NCBI RefSeq assembly: GCF_017939625.1
Contig: NZ_JAGKTC010000001.1
Location: forward strand, 838,519-902,518
DNA: 64,000 bases
Reading direction: 5' to 3'
Source: Pseudoxanthomonas helianthi
GTDB taxonomy: Bacteria; Pseudomonadota; Gammaproteobacteria; Xanthomonadales; Xanthomonadaceae
Under the pieces are notes generated by a model, which saw only the letters and a list, made by a program, of their open reading frames with translations, made no database searches and had not been told where the DNA came from. The stretch's first letter is position 1. Every line of letters begins with the position of its first letter. A program made the position numbers and the translations under genes. Below are positions 29,439 through 38,049 of this stretch, piece after piece.

Positions 29439-31565
29439 TCACTTCTTCTTCGGAATGTACAAATCCGTGATGGTGCCGTCGTAGACCTCGGCCGCCATGC
29501 CCACCGATTCGCCCAGCGTCGGATGCGGGTGGATGGTGTGACCGATGTCCTCCGCTTCGCAGCCCATCTCAATGGCCAGCGCCAGCTCGCTGATCAGGTC
29601 GCCCGCATGCACGCCGACGATGGCGCCGCCGATGATGCGATGGGTGTCCTCGTCGAACACCAGCTTGGTGAAGCCCTCGGTGCGGCCGATGCCGATGGCG
29701 CGGCCGCTGGCCACCCACGGGAACTTGCCCACGCCGACCTTCAGGCCCTTGGCCTTGGCTTCGGTTTCGGTGACGCCGACCCAGGCCACTTCCGGATCGG
29801 TATAGGCCACCGACGGAATCACCCGCGCGACCCATCCCTTCTTCTCGCCGGCGGCGACTTCGGCGGCCAGCTTGCCCTCGTGCGTGGCCTTGTGCGCCAG
29901 CATCGGGTTGCCGACGATATCGCCGATGGCGAAGATGTTCGGCACGTTGGTGCGCATCTGCTTGTCGACCGGGATGAAGCCGCGATCGGTGACCTGCACG
30001 CCGGCCTTGTCGGCGCCGATCTTCTTGCCGTTCGGCGCGCGGCCCACGGCGACCAGCACGCGGTCCCAGGTGCCGGATTCCAGCTCCGGCTTCTGGCCTT
30101 CGGTCGCGCTTTCGAAGCCGACGGTGATGCCCTTCTTGTCGGCCTTGACCGTCGCTGCCTTGGTCTTCAGGTAGACCAGCACGCCCTGCTTCTTCAAGCG
30201 GTCGGCCAGCGGCTTGACCAGGTCCTTGTCGGCGCCCGGCATCAGCTGGTCCATGAACTCGACCACGGTCACTTCGCTGCCCAGCGCGCGGTACACGGTA
30301 GCCATTTCCAGGCCGATGATGCCGCCGCCGACGACCAGCAGCTTCTTCGGTACCTCCTGCAACTGCAGCGCATCGGTGGAGTCCATGATGCGCGGATCGT
30401 CCCACGGGAAGTTCGGCAGCTTCACCGCCTGCGAACCGGCGGCGATGATGCATTGCTCGAAGCGCAACAGCTGGGTCTTGCCGTCGGCGCCGACGATCTC
30501 GATTTCGTTCGGCGACACGAAGGTGCCCACGCCCTGCACCACGCGCACCTTGCGCTGCTTGGCCATGCCGGCCAGGCCCTTGGTCAGCTGGCTGACGACC
30601 TTGTCCTGCTTGAAGCTGCGCAGCTTGTCCAGATCGATCTTCGGCTTGGCGAACTCGACGCCGATGTCGGCCGAATGCGCGGTTTCGTCGATCAGCGCGG
30701 CCGCGTGCAGCAGCGCCTTCGACGGAATGCAACCGACGTTGAGGCAGACGCCGCCGAGCGCCGCATAGCGTTCGATCAGCACGGTGTCCAAACCGAGGTC
30801 GGCGGCCCGGAACGCGGCGGTATAGCCGCCGGGACCGGCGCCGAGCACGACGATGCGGCATTCGATGTCGGCCGGCTTGCCGGTGGACAGCGCCGGTTTA
30901 GGCGCGGGCGGTTCGGCCGGCGCGCGATGCGACGGCGCGACCGGCGGCTTGCTGGCCGGAACGTCCGCGGCGGAAGCGCCGGTTTCGACGATCGCCACCA
31001 CGCTGCCTTCCGACAAGGTATCGCCGACCTTCACTTTCACTTCCTTGACCACGCCGGCGGCCGACGAGGGCACTTCCATCGTCGCCTTGTCCGATTCCAG
31101 CGTGACCAGGCCCTGGTCCTTCTTGACCGTGTCGCCGGCCTTGACCAGCACTTCGATCACCGGCACGTCGCTGTAGTCGCCGATGTCGGGGACCTTGACC
31201 TCGACGCTGCCGCCACCGCCTGCGGGCGCGGGCGTTGCGGCGGCTGGCGCCGGCGCAGCGGGAGCCGCAGCCGGAGCAGCTGCCTTGGGCGCTTCCGCCT
31301 TCGGCGCGGCAGGCGCGGCGCCCGCGCCTTCGGTTTCGAGGATCGCGACCACGCTGCCTTCGGACAACGTGTCGCCGAGCTTGACCTTCAGTTCCTTGAC
31401 CACGCCGGCCGCCGACGACGGCACTTCCATCGTCGCCTTGTCCGACTCAAGCGTGACCAGGCCCTGGTCTTTCTTCACCGTGTCGCCGACCGCGACCAGG
31501 ATTTCGATCACCGGCACGTCGCCGTAATCGCCGATGTCGGGAACCTTCACTTCAATCGTTGCCAT
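29439..31565 (-). CDS. lpdA: dihydrolipoamide dehydrogenase (E3) with two N-terminal lipoyl domains
   Basis: 708 aa. Two lipoyl domains (1-78 with Lys43 and 119-196 with Lys160, both in ESDKATMEVPSS) are joined by an Ala/Pro linker. A second linker leads to the FAD/NAD dehydrogenase: GAGPGG 242-247, redox-active CLNVGC 274-279, GGGIIGLEMATVY for NAD and the C-terminal HPHPTLGE His-Glu pair. Regenerates oxidised lipoamide in the pyruvate dehydrogenase complex. Most E3 proteins have no lipoyl domain and some have one; two is unusual. Starts 18 bp after aceF. Confidence 0.95.
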   Translation of the reverse strand: MATIEVKVPDIGDYGDVPVIEILVAVGDTVKKDQGLVTLESDKATMEVPSSAAGVVKELKVKLGDTLSEGSVVAILETEGAGAAPAAPKAEAPKAAAPAAAPAAPAPAAATPAPAGGGGSVEVKVPDIGDYSDVPVIEVLVKAGDTVKKDQGLVTLESDKATMEVPSSAAGVVKEVKVKVGDTLSEGSVVAIVETGASAADVPASKPPVAPSHRAPAEPPAPKPALSTGKPADIECRIVVLGAGPGGYTAAFRAADLGLDTVLIERYAALGGVCLNVGCIPSKALLHAAALIDETAHSADIGVEFAKPKIDLDKLRSFKQDKVVSQLTKGLAGMAKQRKVRVVQGVGTFVSPNEIEIVGADGKTQLLRFEQCIIAAGSQAVKLPNFPWDDPRIMDSTDALQLQEVPKKLLVVGGGIIGLEMATVYRALGSEVTVVEFMDQLMPGADKDLVKPLADRLKKQGVLVYLKTKAATVKADKKGITVGFESATEGQKPELESGTWDRVLVAVGRAPNGKKIGADKAGVQVTDRGFIPVDKQMRTNVPNIFAIGDIVGNPMLAHKATHEGKLAAEVAAGEKKGWVARVIPSVAYTDPEVAWVGVTETEAKAKGLKVGVGKFPWVASGRAIGIGRTEGFTKLVFDEDTHRIIGGAIVGVHAGDLISELALAIEMGCEAEDIGHTIHPHPTLGESVGMAAEVYDGTITDLYIPKKK

Positions 31566-31583
31566 GTCCGCGTCTCCTTGTGG

Positions 31584-33005
31584 TTACAGCAGCACGCGGC
31601 GCATGTCGCCCAGTACCTGGGCCAGGTAGGCGGTGAAACGCGCGGCCGCGGCGCCGTCGATGACGCGGTGGTCGTAGCTCAGCGACAGCGGCAGCAGCAG
31701 GCGTGGCTGGAAGGCCTTGCCGTCCCAGACCGGCTGGATCGAGGACTTCGACACGCCGAGGATCGCGACTTCCGGCGCGTTGACGATCGGGGTGAACGCG
31801 GTGCCGCCGATGCCGCCGAGCGAGCTGATGCTGAAGCAGCCGCCGGACATTTCGGCCGGGCCGAGCTTGCCGTCGCGGGCCTTCTTGGACAGTTCGCCCA
31901 TTTCCGCGGCGAGTTCGATCACGCCCTTCTTGTCCACGTCGCGGATCACCGGCACGACCAGGCCGTTCGGCGTGTCGGCGGCGAAGCCGATGTGGAAATA
32001 TTTCTTCAGCGTCAGGTTCTCGCCGCTGGCGTCGAGCGAGGCGTTGAAGTCCGGGTACTTCTTCAATGCCGAAGCGCTGGCCTTGAGCAGGAAGGCGAGC
32101 ATGGTCAGCTTGATGCCGGCCTTCTCGTTCTCCTTGTTGAGCTGCACGCGCAGCGCTTCCAGTTCGGTGATGTCGGCGTGGTCGTGCTGGGTGACGTGCG
32201 GGATCATCGCCCAGTTGCGCGCGAGGTTGGCGCCGGAAATCTTCTTGATGCGCGACAGCGGCTTGACCTCGACCTCGCCGAACTTGGCGAAGTCGACCTT
32301 CGGCCAGGGCAGCAGGCTGAGTCCGCCGCCCGCGGGTGCCGCGGCGGTAGCCGCTCCCACCGCGCCGCCACCGGCCAGCGCGGCCTTGACGTACTTCTGC
32401 ACGTCTTCCTTGCTGATGCGGCCGCCGCGCTCGCTGCCGGTCACCTTCGACAGGTCCACGCCGAGTTCGCGCGCGAACACGCGCACCGCCGGGCTGGCAT
32501 GTGGCACCTTGGCCGGCAGCACGCGGTCGGCATTGAATTCGACCGGCGGGCTTTGCGGCGGCGCGGCCTCCGGGTCGATGCCGGGCTTGTTGTCCAGCGT
32601 GCGCGACGCGACGGGCGCGGCATCTTCCTGGGCGATTTCGCGCTGGGTCAGCTTGTCCGGCGCGGCATCGGCCGCGACCGGCTGGACCGTCGCGCCGGTT
32701 TCGGAAGCCGGCTTCGGCGCCGGCGCTTCCGCAGCCTTGGCCGGTGCCGGGGCAGCCGCGCCCTCGGCGGCTTCGATCAGCGCGACCACGCTGCCTTCGG
32801 ACAGCGTGTCGCCGAGCTTGACCTTCAGTTCCTTGACCACGCCGGCCACCGACGACGGCACTTCCATCGTCGCCTTGTCCGATTCCAGCGTGACCAGGCC
32901 CTGGTCCTTCTTCACCGTATCGCCGACCGCGACCAGGACCTCGATGACCGGGACGTCGCTGTAATCGCCGATGTCGGGAACACGGGCTTCCTTGATTTCG
33001 GCCAT
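31584..33005 (-). CDS. aceF: dihydrolipoamide acetyltransferase (pyruvate dehydrogenase E2)
   Basis: 473 aa. One lipoyl domain (Lys44), an Ala/Pro-rich linker, a peripheral-subunit-binding domain (SPAVRVFARELGVDLSKVTG, about 170-205) and a catalytic domain ending with YDHRVIDGAAAARF, whose His and Asp carry out acetyl transfer. Forms the core of the complex with E1 and the E3 encoded next. The E1 gene is not upstream here, so it lies elsewhere. Confidence 0.95.
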   Translation of the reverse strand: MAEIKEARVPDIGDYSDVPVIEVLVAVGDTVKKDQGLVTLESDKATMEVPSSVAGVVKELKVKLGDTLSEGSVVALIEAAEGAAAPAPAKAAEAPAPKPASETGATVQPVAADAAPDKLTQREIAQEDAAPVASRTLDNKPGIDPEAAPPQSPPVEFNADRVLPAKVPHASPAVRVFARELGVDLSKVTGSERGGRISKEDVQKYVKAALAGGGAVGAATAAAPAGGGLSLLPWPKVDFAKFGEVEVKPLSRIKKISGANLARNWAMIPHVTQHDHADITELEALRVQLNKENEKAGIKLTMLAFLLKASASALKKYPDFNASLDASGENLTLKKYFHIGFAADTPNGLVVPVIRDVDKKGVIELAAEMGELSKKARDGKLGPAEMSGGCFSISSLGGIGGTAFTPIVNAPEVAILGVSKSSIQPVWDGKAFQPRLLLPLSLSYDHRVIDGAAAARFTAYLAQVLGDMRRVLL

Positions 33006-33197
33006 GCGGCAACTCCGGGTAGCGGGAACGAACCGCTATTCTGAACATCCGGATGCGATGCGCCAAGCGCCATGAACGCCCATTGCGCCGATGGTCGCAG
33101 GCGACGCGCATGATGCGTTGCGGCATCCGGTGATTGGCCCTGCTTTGGTATGCCCTTGGTTACCGATGCAACGGCGTCGCAATACGCCGCCGCATCG

Positions 33198-33710
33198 TCA
33201 ACGCAGGTAAGCGCGCAGCGGTTCCCACGCGATGCGCAGGCGTTCGAACGAATACGACGCGTTGGCCGGGCTGGTCGAGGGCAACGCCAGGGCATCGACC
33301 CCGTCGGGCAAGCCTTGCGGGAAATGCCGCGCGAAAGCCTGCGCCGCCTTGCCGCCATTGAATGCGATCGCGCGCAGGTCCGGGTGCGCGCGCCACAGCG
33401 ACGGCAGGGCGTTGGCGATTTCGCTGCCGGGGACGATGTCGGCATCCAGGCTGCCGCGACGATGGCATTGCCCGATCACGTCCCACAGGCCGACGCCGGC
33501 CTGCTGCAACGCGGCCAGGCGTTGCGCGTAGTCGAGTCCCGCCGGGAAGCCGCAGAGCGCCGACATCAGCGGCCAGAACCGGTTGCGCGGATGCGCGTAA
33601 TACTGCGCCTGCGCCAACGACGCGGCTCCGGGCATCGAGCCCAGCACCAACACGCGGCAACCCGCGGCTACCCGGGGCGGCAGGCTCTGGAGAAGCTCCG
33701 TCGCAGGCAT
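33198..33710 (-). CDS. Mug-like DNA glycosylase (hypoxanthine/uracil type)
   Basis: 170 aa, uracil-DNA glycosylase fold. Contains VLVLGSMPGAASLAQAQYYAHPRNRFWP, which must be read as the family's GSMPG...YYAHPRNxFW core, plus GVGLWDVIGQC, IAFNGGKAA and LPSTSPANA. These match DNA-deoxyinosine glycosylases of the Mug/UDG superfamily, which excise deaminated bases. The start overlaps the upstream transporter's stop by one base (TGATG). Confidence 0.85.
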   Translation of the reverse strand: MPATELLQSLPPRVAAGCRVLVLGSMPGAASLAQAQYYAHPRNRFWPLMSALCGFPAGLDYAQRLAALQQAGVGLWDVIGQCHRRGSLDADIVPGSEIANALPSLWRAHPDLRAIAFNGGKAAQAFARHFPQGLPDGVDALALPSTSPANASYSFERLRIAWEPLRAYLR

Positions 33711-34165
33711 CAGCCGCCTGCGGCCCGCCATGGCTTCACCACCAGCACTGCGCCGACCAGCACCAGCAGGGCGCCGCCCAGCTTCACCGCATCGACCGGC
33801 TGGCGCGCATGCAGCACGCCGAAATGGTCGAGCAGCAGCGAGCCGACGATCTGGCCGAACACCACCAGGCAGATCAGCGCCGCCGCACCCAGTCGTGGCA
33901 CCAGCAGGGTTGCCGACGCGACGTACACCGCACCGATCAGCCCGCCTGCCCAGGCCCACCAGGGCACCCGCGCCAACGTGGCCGCTTCGAACGAGGGCCG
34001 CGTGCACAGCCACCACAACAGCAATGCCACCGTCCCGACCCCGAACGAGCACAGCGAAGCGAACAGCGCGCCAAAGCTCTGCTTGCCGAGCGCCGCATTG
34101 ACCAGGGCCTGCAGCGGCAACAGCATGCCGATGAAAATCGCCAGGGCGATGCCGGTAGGACTCAT
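33710..34165 (-). CDS. DMT-superfamily transporter of the YdcZ/DUF606 type
   Basis: 151 aa with about five hydrophobic segments (IALAIFIGMLLPLQALVNAAL, VGTVALLLWWL, ALICLVVFGQIVGSLLLDHFG, LGGALLVLVGAVLVVKPW). The central LLLDHFG stretch is typical of the DUF606 family. Substrate unknown. Cotranslated with the downstream DNA glycosylase through a 1-bp overlap. Confidence 0.82.
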   Translation of the reverse strand: MSPTGIALAIFIGMLLPLQALVNAALGKQSFGALFASLCSFGVGTVALLLWWLCTRPSFEAATLARVPWWAWAGGLIGAVYVASATLLVPRLGAAALICLVVFGQIVGSLLLDHFGVLHARQPVDAVKLGGALLVLVGAVLVVKPWRAAGG

Positions 34166-34474
34166 CTTGTTCTCCTAGAAGTCTGGCGACGAACGATACG
34201 CGACGCGCGCCCTTGCCGACACGGGTGCGGCAACACTCCGCCCATGTCGAATGCTGAACGCGTTCGCCAAATGGCGGCGATGGCTGTGCGATGGATCATC
34301 ACGCCAAGTCCTTGCCATTGAAGGCTTTCCGGCAGCTCTTTTTGACGCCGATGAATCCCGCCTGAGCCCGTAACTGAATCACGCATGCGCGCGCCGGCAA
34401 CGGTTCATGCGCGCGCCAATACGGTGTCGCCGCCCACTCCCCGGGCCATCCAACAAACAACGAGGAGAACCCCC
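34166..34474. other. divergent promoter stretch between the DMT transporter and the OmpW-like gene
   Basis: 309 bp with no gene that I can support. A 12-bp direct repeat, CATGCGCGCGCC, occurs at 34384-34395 and 34406-34417 (22-bp period) about 60-90 bp upstream of the OmpW-like start. It could be a regulator site or chance in GC-rich DNA. Confidence 0.45.
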
Positions 34475-35116
34475 ATGACTTTCCTTTCGGCTTCGCTCCG
34501 CCCGCTGGGTCTCGCTGTCGTTTCCGCCCTTGCGCTGGCTCCGGCCGCGTTCGCGCAGGACAACGGCGACGCCGCTTCCAAGCGTTTCGCCGTGGTCGGC
34601 AGCGCCACGATCCTGCAACCGGATTCCGATCCGATCCCCGGTTCCCGCATCGACATCGACGGCGACGTCGCCCCGACCGTCAGCGCCAGCTGGTACGCCA
34701 CCCCGAACATCGCCGTGGAGCTGTGGGGCGCCGCGGACAAGTTCAACCACCGCGTGCGCGGCGACGCCGGCAAGATCGGCACCATCGACTCGCAGCCGAT
34801 CGCGCTGAGCGGCCAGTACCACTTCGGCGCGCCGTCGAACACCTTCCGTCCGTTCCTGGGCCTGGGTTACTACGAGTCCAACTACAGCGGCGAGAAGATC
34901 GCCGGCAGCGACGGCCTGCATGTCGGCGTCGACACGGCGAAGGGCGGCATCGCCACCGCCGGCCTGGACATCAACATCAGCCCGACCTGGTTCGCGCGTA
35001 CCGACGTGCGCTACATGAAGGGCAAGTCGGACATCAACGTGGCCGGCGAGAAGAGCGGCGAGGAAATGACCTACGACCCGTGGACGGTCGGCATCGGCCT
35101 CGGCGCGCGCTTCTGA
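34475..35116 (+). CDS. OmpW-family outer-membrane protein
   Basis: 213 aa. The ATG at 34475 follows GAGGAG by six bases. Signal peptide MTFLSASLRPLGLAVVSALA, cleaved after AAFA. An eight-stranded small barrel is suggested by TVSASWYATPNIAVELWG, RPFLGLGYYESNYS, GLDINISPTWFARTDVRYM and the final VGIGLGARF with a C-terminal Phe. OmpW proteins pass small hydrophobic compounds. No operon partner. Confidence 0.88.
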   Translation: MTFLSASLRPLGLAVVSALALAPAAFAQDNGDAASKRFAVVGSATILQPDSDPIPGSRIDIDGDVAPTVSASWYATPNIAVELWGAADKFNHRVRGDAGKIGTIDSQPIALSGQYHFGAPSNTFRPFLGLGYYESNYSGEKIAGSDGLHVGVDTAKGGIATAGLDINISPTWFARTDVRYMKGKSDINVAGEKSGEEMTYDPWTVGIGLGARF

Positions 35117-35219
35117 TATCAGGCGAAGCGGCAAGAATACGGCGGCGGAACTTCGGTTCCGCCGCTTTTCATTTGCGCAGATGTCGCCAGGAACGCCGTA
35201 ACGGCATCTTCCCGCTCTT

Positions 35220-35295
35220 GTAGAGTCGAGCTTGCTCGACTGCTTCTGCTTCCGCGCGACAGGAGCGAAAGGCAGTCGAGCAAGCTCGACTCTAC
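35220..35295. repeat. paired GTAG palindrome (SMAG-like)
   Basis: GTAGAGTCGAGCTTGCTCGA begins the first unit, and an inverted copy ending CTCTAC closes the element at 35295. Each unit folds on AGTCGAGC/GCTCGACT. Lies between the convergent OmpW-like and membrane-protein genes, a typical position for REP elements. Confidence 0.9.
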
Positions 35296-35308
35296 AAAAG
35301 CGAGGCCT

Positions 35309-35833
35309 TCATCGGCGCAGGCGCCAGCGCAAACCCCACTGGTAGGCCAGGTAATACCCGATCAGCAGGCCGGCGACCGCGAACAGGCTGGCATGCTCGA
35401 AGGAGGGCAGCACGGCCAGCGTTTCGCTGCCTCGCCAGCGACGCCACAGCTCGACGAAACCCATGGCGATACGCGCGGCCACGACGAGGGTCAGCAACAA
35501 TGTCAGCCACGCGTTCGGCGTGTAATACAGGCCTTGCGGGGTACGTTCGAACCGGCTCGACCACAGGCCCATGCAGCCCAGCAGCAAACCCGCGCCCAGG
35601 CCGATGGCCGCATGGCGCAATGCGCCCGGCCACCAATGCTCGGTCACCAGCATGCCCAACCCGAACAGCAGCGTGGAAAACAGCAGCAGCCAGGCATTGA
35701 GCTTCACCAGCCATGGCAACGCGCGCCGTCGCATCTTGCCGAGGCGATAGCGCTGCCACAGGGACAGCGGCAGCAACAGCAGCCATGCCAGCAGCAGCAA
35801 CAGGACGATCAGCGGGACCAGCAGCAACGGCAT
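35309..35833 (-). CDS. unknown integral membrane protein, 174 aa
   Basis: About five hydrophobic segments (LLLVPLIVLLLLLAWLLLLP, LLLFSTLLFGLGML, IGLGAGLLLGCMGLWS, LTLLLTLVVAARIAM, LFAVAGLLIGYYLAYQW). It has FERTPQGLYYTPNAW in the middle and a basic C-terminus. Some features recall CcdC/DUF1453 proteins, but I do not recognise it firmly. The start overlaps the upstream EamA transporter stop by one base. Confidence 0.7.
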   Translation of the reverse strand: MPLLLVPLIVLLLLLAWLLLLPLSLWQRYRLGKMRRRALPWLVKLNAWLLLFSTLLFGLGMLVTEHWWPGALRHAAIGLGAGLLLGCMGLWSSRFERTPQGLYYTPNAWLTLLLTLVVAARIAMGFVELWRRWRGSETLAVLPSFEHASLFAVAGLLIGYYLAYQWGLRWRLRR

Positions 35834-36729
35834 CAGGGATGCTCCGCTTCCGCATGCACGCGTTCGCGGGTCAGCAGGTACAGCCCGCTGGCCACGATGA
35901 TCGCCGCCCCGACCCAGGTCGGTGCGGCGGGCAGTACGCCCCACAAGGCGACGTCCAGCATCGCCACCCAGACCAGCGCCGTGTATTCCAGCGGGGCAAT
36001 CAGCGAGGCTTCGCCGCGGCGGAACGCCTCGGTCAACGCCACCTGCGCCAAGGTGCCGCACAGCCCGACCGCGGCGATGATCCAGCCGTCGCGCCATTGC
36101 AGCGGCTGCCACGAAGGCCATGCCAGCAGGCTCGCGCCCAGCGACAACAGCACCAGCATCCACAGCACCATCGCCTGGGTGCTGTCGCGTTGCGCCAGCA
36201 TGCGTACGGTGATCACGTTGCCGGCGTAGCAGGCCGCGCCCAGCAGCACCGACAACCCGGCCAGGGTCAGCATGCCCTCGCCGGTCGGCCGCAGCACCAC
36301 GAGCATGCCGAGCACGCCGATGCCGATCGCAATCCAGCGCCCCAATCCGACCTTTTCGCCAAGCAAGGGTCCTGCCATCGCGGTTACCAGCAGCGGTGCG
36401 ACGAAGGTGATCGCATAGGTCGTGGTCATCGGCAACCGGCTGATGCCGTAGACGAAACCGACCATCATCGCCACGCTCAATATCCCGCGCAGCAAGTGCA
36501 AGGGCCAATGCACGCGGCACAGAGACCGCAATGGCGCACTGGCCACGGCCCACACCAGCACCAGCGGCAACGACGACAGGCCACGCAAGGCCGCGACCTG
36601 CAGCGGCGGGTAGCGTGCGGACAGCAGCTTCAGCCCCGCGTCCATGAAGGCGAACAGGGCCACGGCCAACAGCATCAGCGCGATGGCGGCGCGTCGGGAT
36701 GGAGTAGCGGGCATGCGCCCATTATCCAT
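35833..36729 (-). CDS. EamA/DMT-family transporter
   Basis: 298 aa with ten membrane helices in two EamA repeats (ALMLLAVALFAFMDAGLKLL; GLSVLLGAACYAGNVITVRM), a GEKVGLGRW loop after the first repeat and APLEYTALVWVAMLDVALWG in the second. The family exports metabolites or amino acids. An alternative start is Met6. Followed by the unknown membrane protein with a 1-bp overlap. Confidence 0.88.
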   Translation of the reverse strand: MDNGRMPATPSRRAAIALMLLAVALFAFMDAGLKLLSARYPPLQVAALRGLSSLPLVLVWAVASAPLRSLCRVHWPLHLLRGILSVAMMVGFVYGISRLPMTTTYAITFVAPLLVTAMAGPLLGEKVGLGRWIAIGIGVLGMLVVLRPTGEGMLTLAGLSVLLGAACYAGNVITVRMLAQRDSTQAMVLWMLVLLSLGASLLAWPSWQPLQWRDGWIIAAVGLCGTLAQVALTEAFRRGEASLIAPLEYTALVWVAMLDVALWGVLPAAPTWVGAAIIVASGLYLLTRERVHAEAEHP

Positions 36730-36758
36730 CGCAACCGCTTCGGCTACGCTTGTACGCC

Positions 36759-37301
36759 ATGACCGACGCCCCCGACCCCATCGAACTGACCCGCCGCTGG
36801 CTGGAGCGCGCGGTGATCGGCCTGAACCTGTGCCCCTTCGCCAAGGCGGTGTACGTCAAGCAGCAGGTACGCTTCGTGCTCAGCGACGCCACCACGCCCG
36901 AAGCCCTGCTGGAACAGTTGGCCGAGGAACTGGTGCTGCTGCGCGACACCGATCCGGAACAAGTCGACACCACCCTGATCGTGCATCCGGACGTGCTGAC
37001 GGATTTCCTCGACTACAACGATTTCCTCGACAACGCCGACGCCGCGGTCGAGGCGCTGGACCTGCAGGGCGTGTTGCAAGTAGCCAGCTTCCATCCGGAC
37101 TACCAGTTCGCCGGCACCGCACCCGACGACATCGGCAACTACACCAACCGCGCGCCCTTCCCTACCTTGCACCTGCTGCGCGAAGCCAGCGTGGATCGCG
37201 CGGTGGAAGCCTTCCCCGACCCCGACGCGATCGTCGAACGCAACCTGCGCACGCTGGACGGACTCGGTCACGCCGGTTGGCACAAGCTGTTCGAAGACTG
37301 A
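36759..37301 (+). CDS. DUF1415 family protein
   Basis: 180 aa, soluble. Recognised from RRWLERAVIGLNLCPFAKAV near the N-terminus and NRAPFPTLHLLREASVDRA in the C-terminal half. The conserved Cys-Pro-Phe is typical of this uncharacterised gammaproteobacterial family. I chose the ATG at 36759. Divergent from the EamA gene, 29 bp apart. Confidence 0.87.
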   Translation: MTDAPDPIELTRRWLERAVIGLNLCPFAKAVYVKQQVRFVLSDATTPEALLEQLAEELVLLRDTDPEQVDTTLIVHPDVLTDFLDYNDFLDNADAAVEALDLQGVLQVASFHPDYQFAGTAPDDIGNYTNRAPFPTLHLLREASVDRAVEAFPDPDAIVERNLRTLDGLGHAGWHKLFED

Positions 37302-37371
37302 TTCGAACGTCGTGGGAGCGGCCATGGCTGCGATTGCTTAGGCATTCGTGGCCGAACCGCTCACGCAGGCC

Positions 37372-38049
37372 TCATGCGGCGAGGCGGCGCTCCAGCATGT
37401 CGCGTACGTCGTGCAGCGAGGCGATGATGGTGTGGCCCCATGCGCGCACTTCCTCGTCGGGCGCGACCAGGTCGGGCACCTGCACCGCGTGCATCCCGGC
37501 AGCCAGCGCCGCGCGCACGCCGGTCGGCGAGTCCTCCAGCGCCAGGCAACGCGCCGGCGCCACGCCCAGCCGCTGCGCGGCGAGCAGGTAGATGTCCGGC
37601 GCGGGCTTGGACTTGGTCACGTCGTTGCCGGTGGCGATCGCATCGAAATAGTCCGCCAGCCCCGCCGCCTGCAATTTGCGCGGCGCGCGCGGGCGATGGG
37701 TCGAAGTGGCGACGCCGCAACGGATGCCACGCTGGGCCAGCCATTGCAGCAACTCCAGCACGCCCGGGCGCAACGGCAGGCCCGCTTCCATTTCCATCTC
37801 GTACAGGGCCTGGCAGCGCGCCATCAGCTCGCGCGCCTGCACCGCGGACATCCGCTCCTCCAGAATTGTCAGGCAAACCGCATCGCCATGGCCAACCATG
37901 CGCAGCCATTGCGATGGATCGATGTCGCGGCCGGTTTCGGCCGCCGCCGCAGTCCAGCTGCGCAGCATCGCGCGCTCGCTGTCGAGCATCAGCCCGTCCA
38001 TGTCGAAGATCACCGCCTCGGGTACGAACGGCAACGCGGGCAGACTCAT
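37372..38049 (-). CDS. HAD-superfamily hydrolase (phosphoglucomutase-like phosphatase)
   Basis: 225 aa. Motif I VIFDMDGLMLDSE (nucleophile Asp16, acid/base Asp18), motif II VATSTHR, motif III Lys in KSKPAPDIYLLAA and motif IV LALEDSPTGVRAA. The helical cap after motif I places it in the beta-phosphoglucomutase/phosphatase group. Substrate unknown. Its start overlaps the rsuA stop (ATGA). Confidence 0.92.
   Translation of the reverse strand: MSLPALPFVPEAVIFDMDGLMLDSERAMLRSWTAAAAETGRDIDPSQWLRMVGHGDAVCLTILEERMSAVQARELMARCQALYEMEMEAGLPLRPGVLELLQWLAQRGIRCGVATSTHRPRAPRKLQAAGLADYFDAIATGNDVTKSKPAPDIYLLAAQRLGVAPARCLALEDSPTGVRAALAAGMHAVQVPDLVAPDEEVRAWGHTIIASLHDVRDMLERRLAA

Noticed and set aside
28968..33044. 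Long plus-strand open frame (1358 codons) opposite lpdA and aceF
   Set aside because: Translation is His/Asp/Arg-rich with repeats mirroring the lipoyl domains on the other strand; it is an antisense artefact.
34162..34386. Small minus-strand open frame of 74 codons
   Set aside because: No ribosome site, no recognisable domain, and codon use unlike neighbouring genes; it lies within a promoter region.
37310..37371. GTGGGAGCGGCC... palindrome after the DUF1415 gene as a paired repeat
   Set aside because: Only one arm resembles the TGTGGGAGCG family; the second half pairs poorly, so I do not list it as an element.
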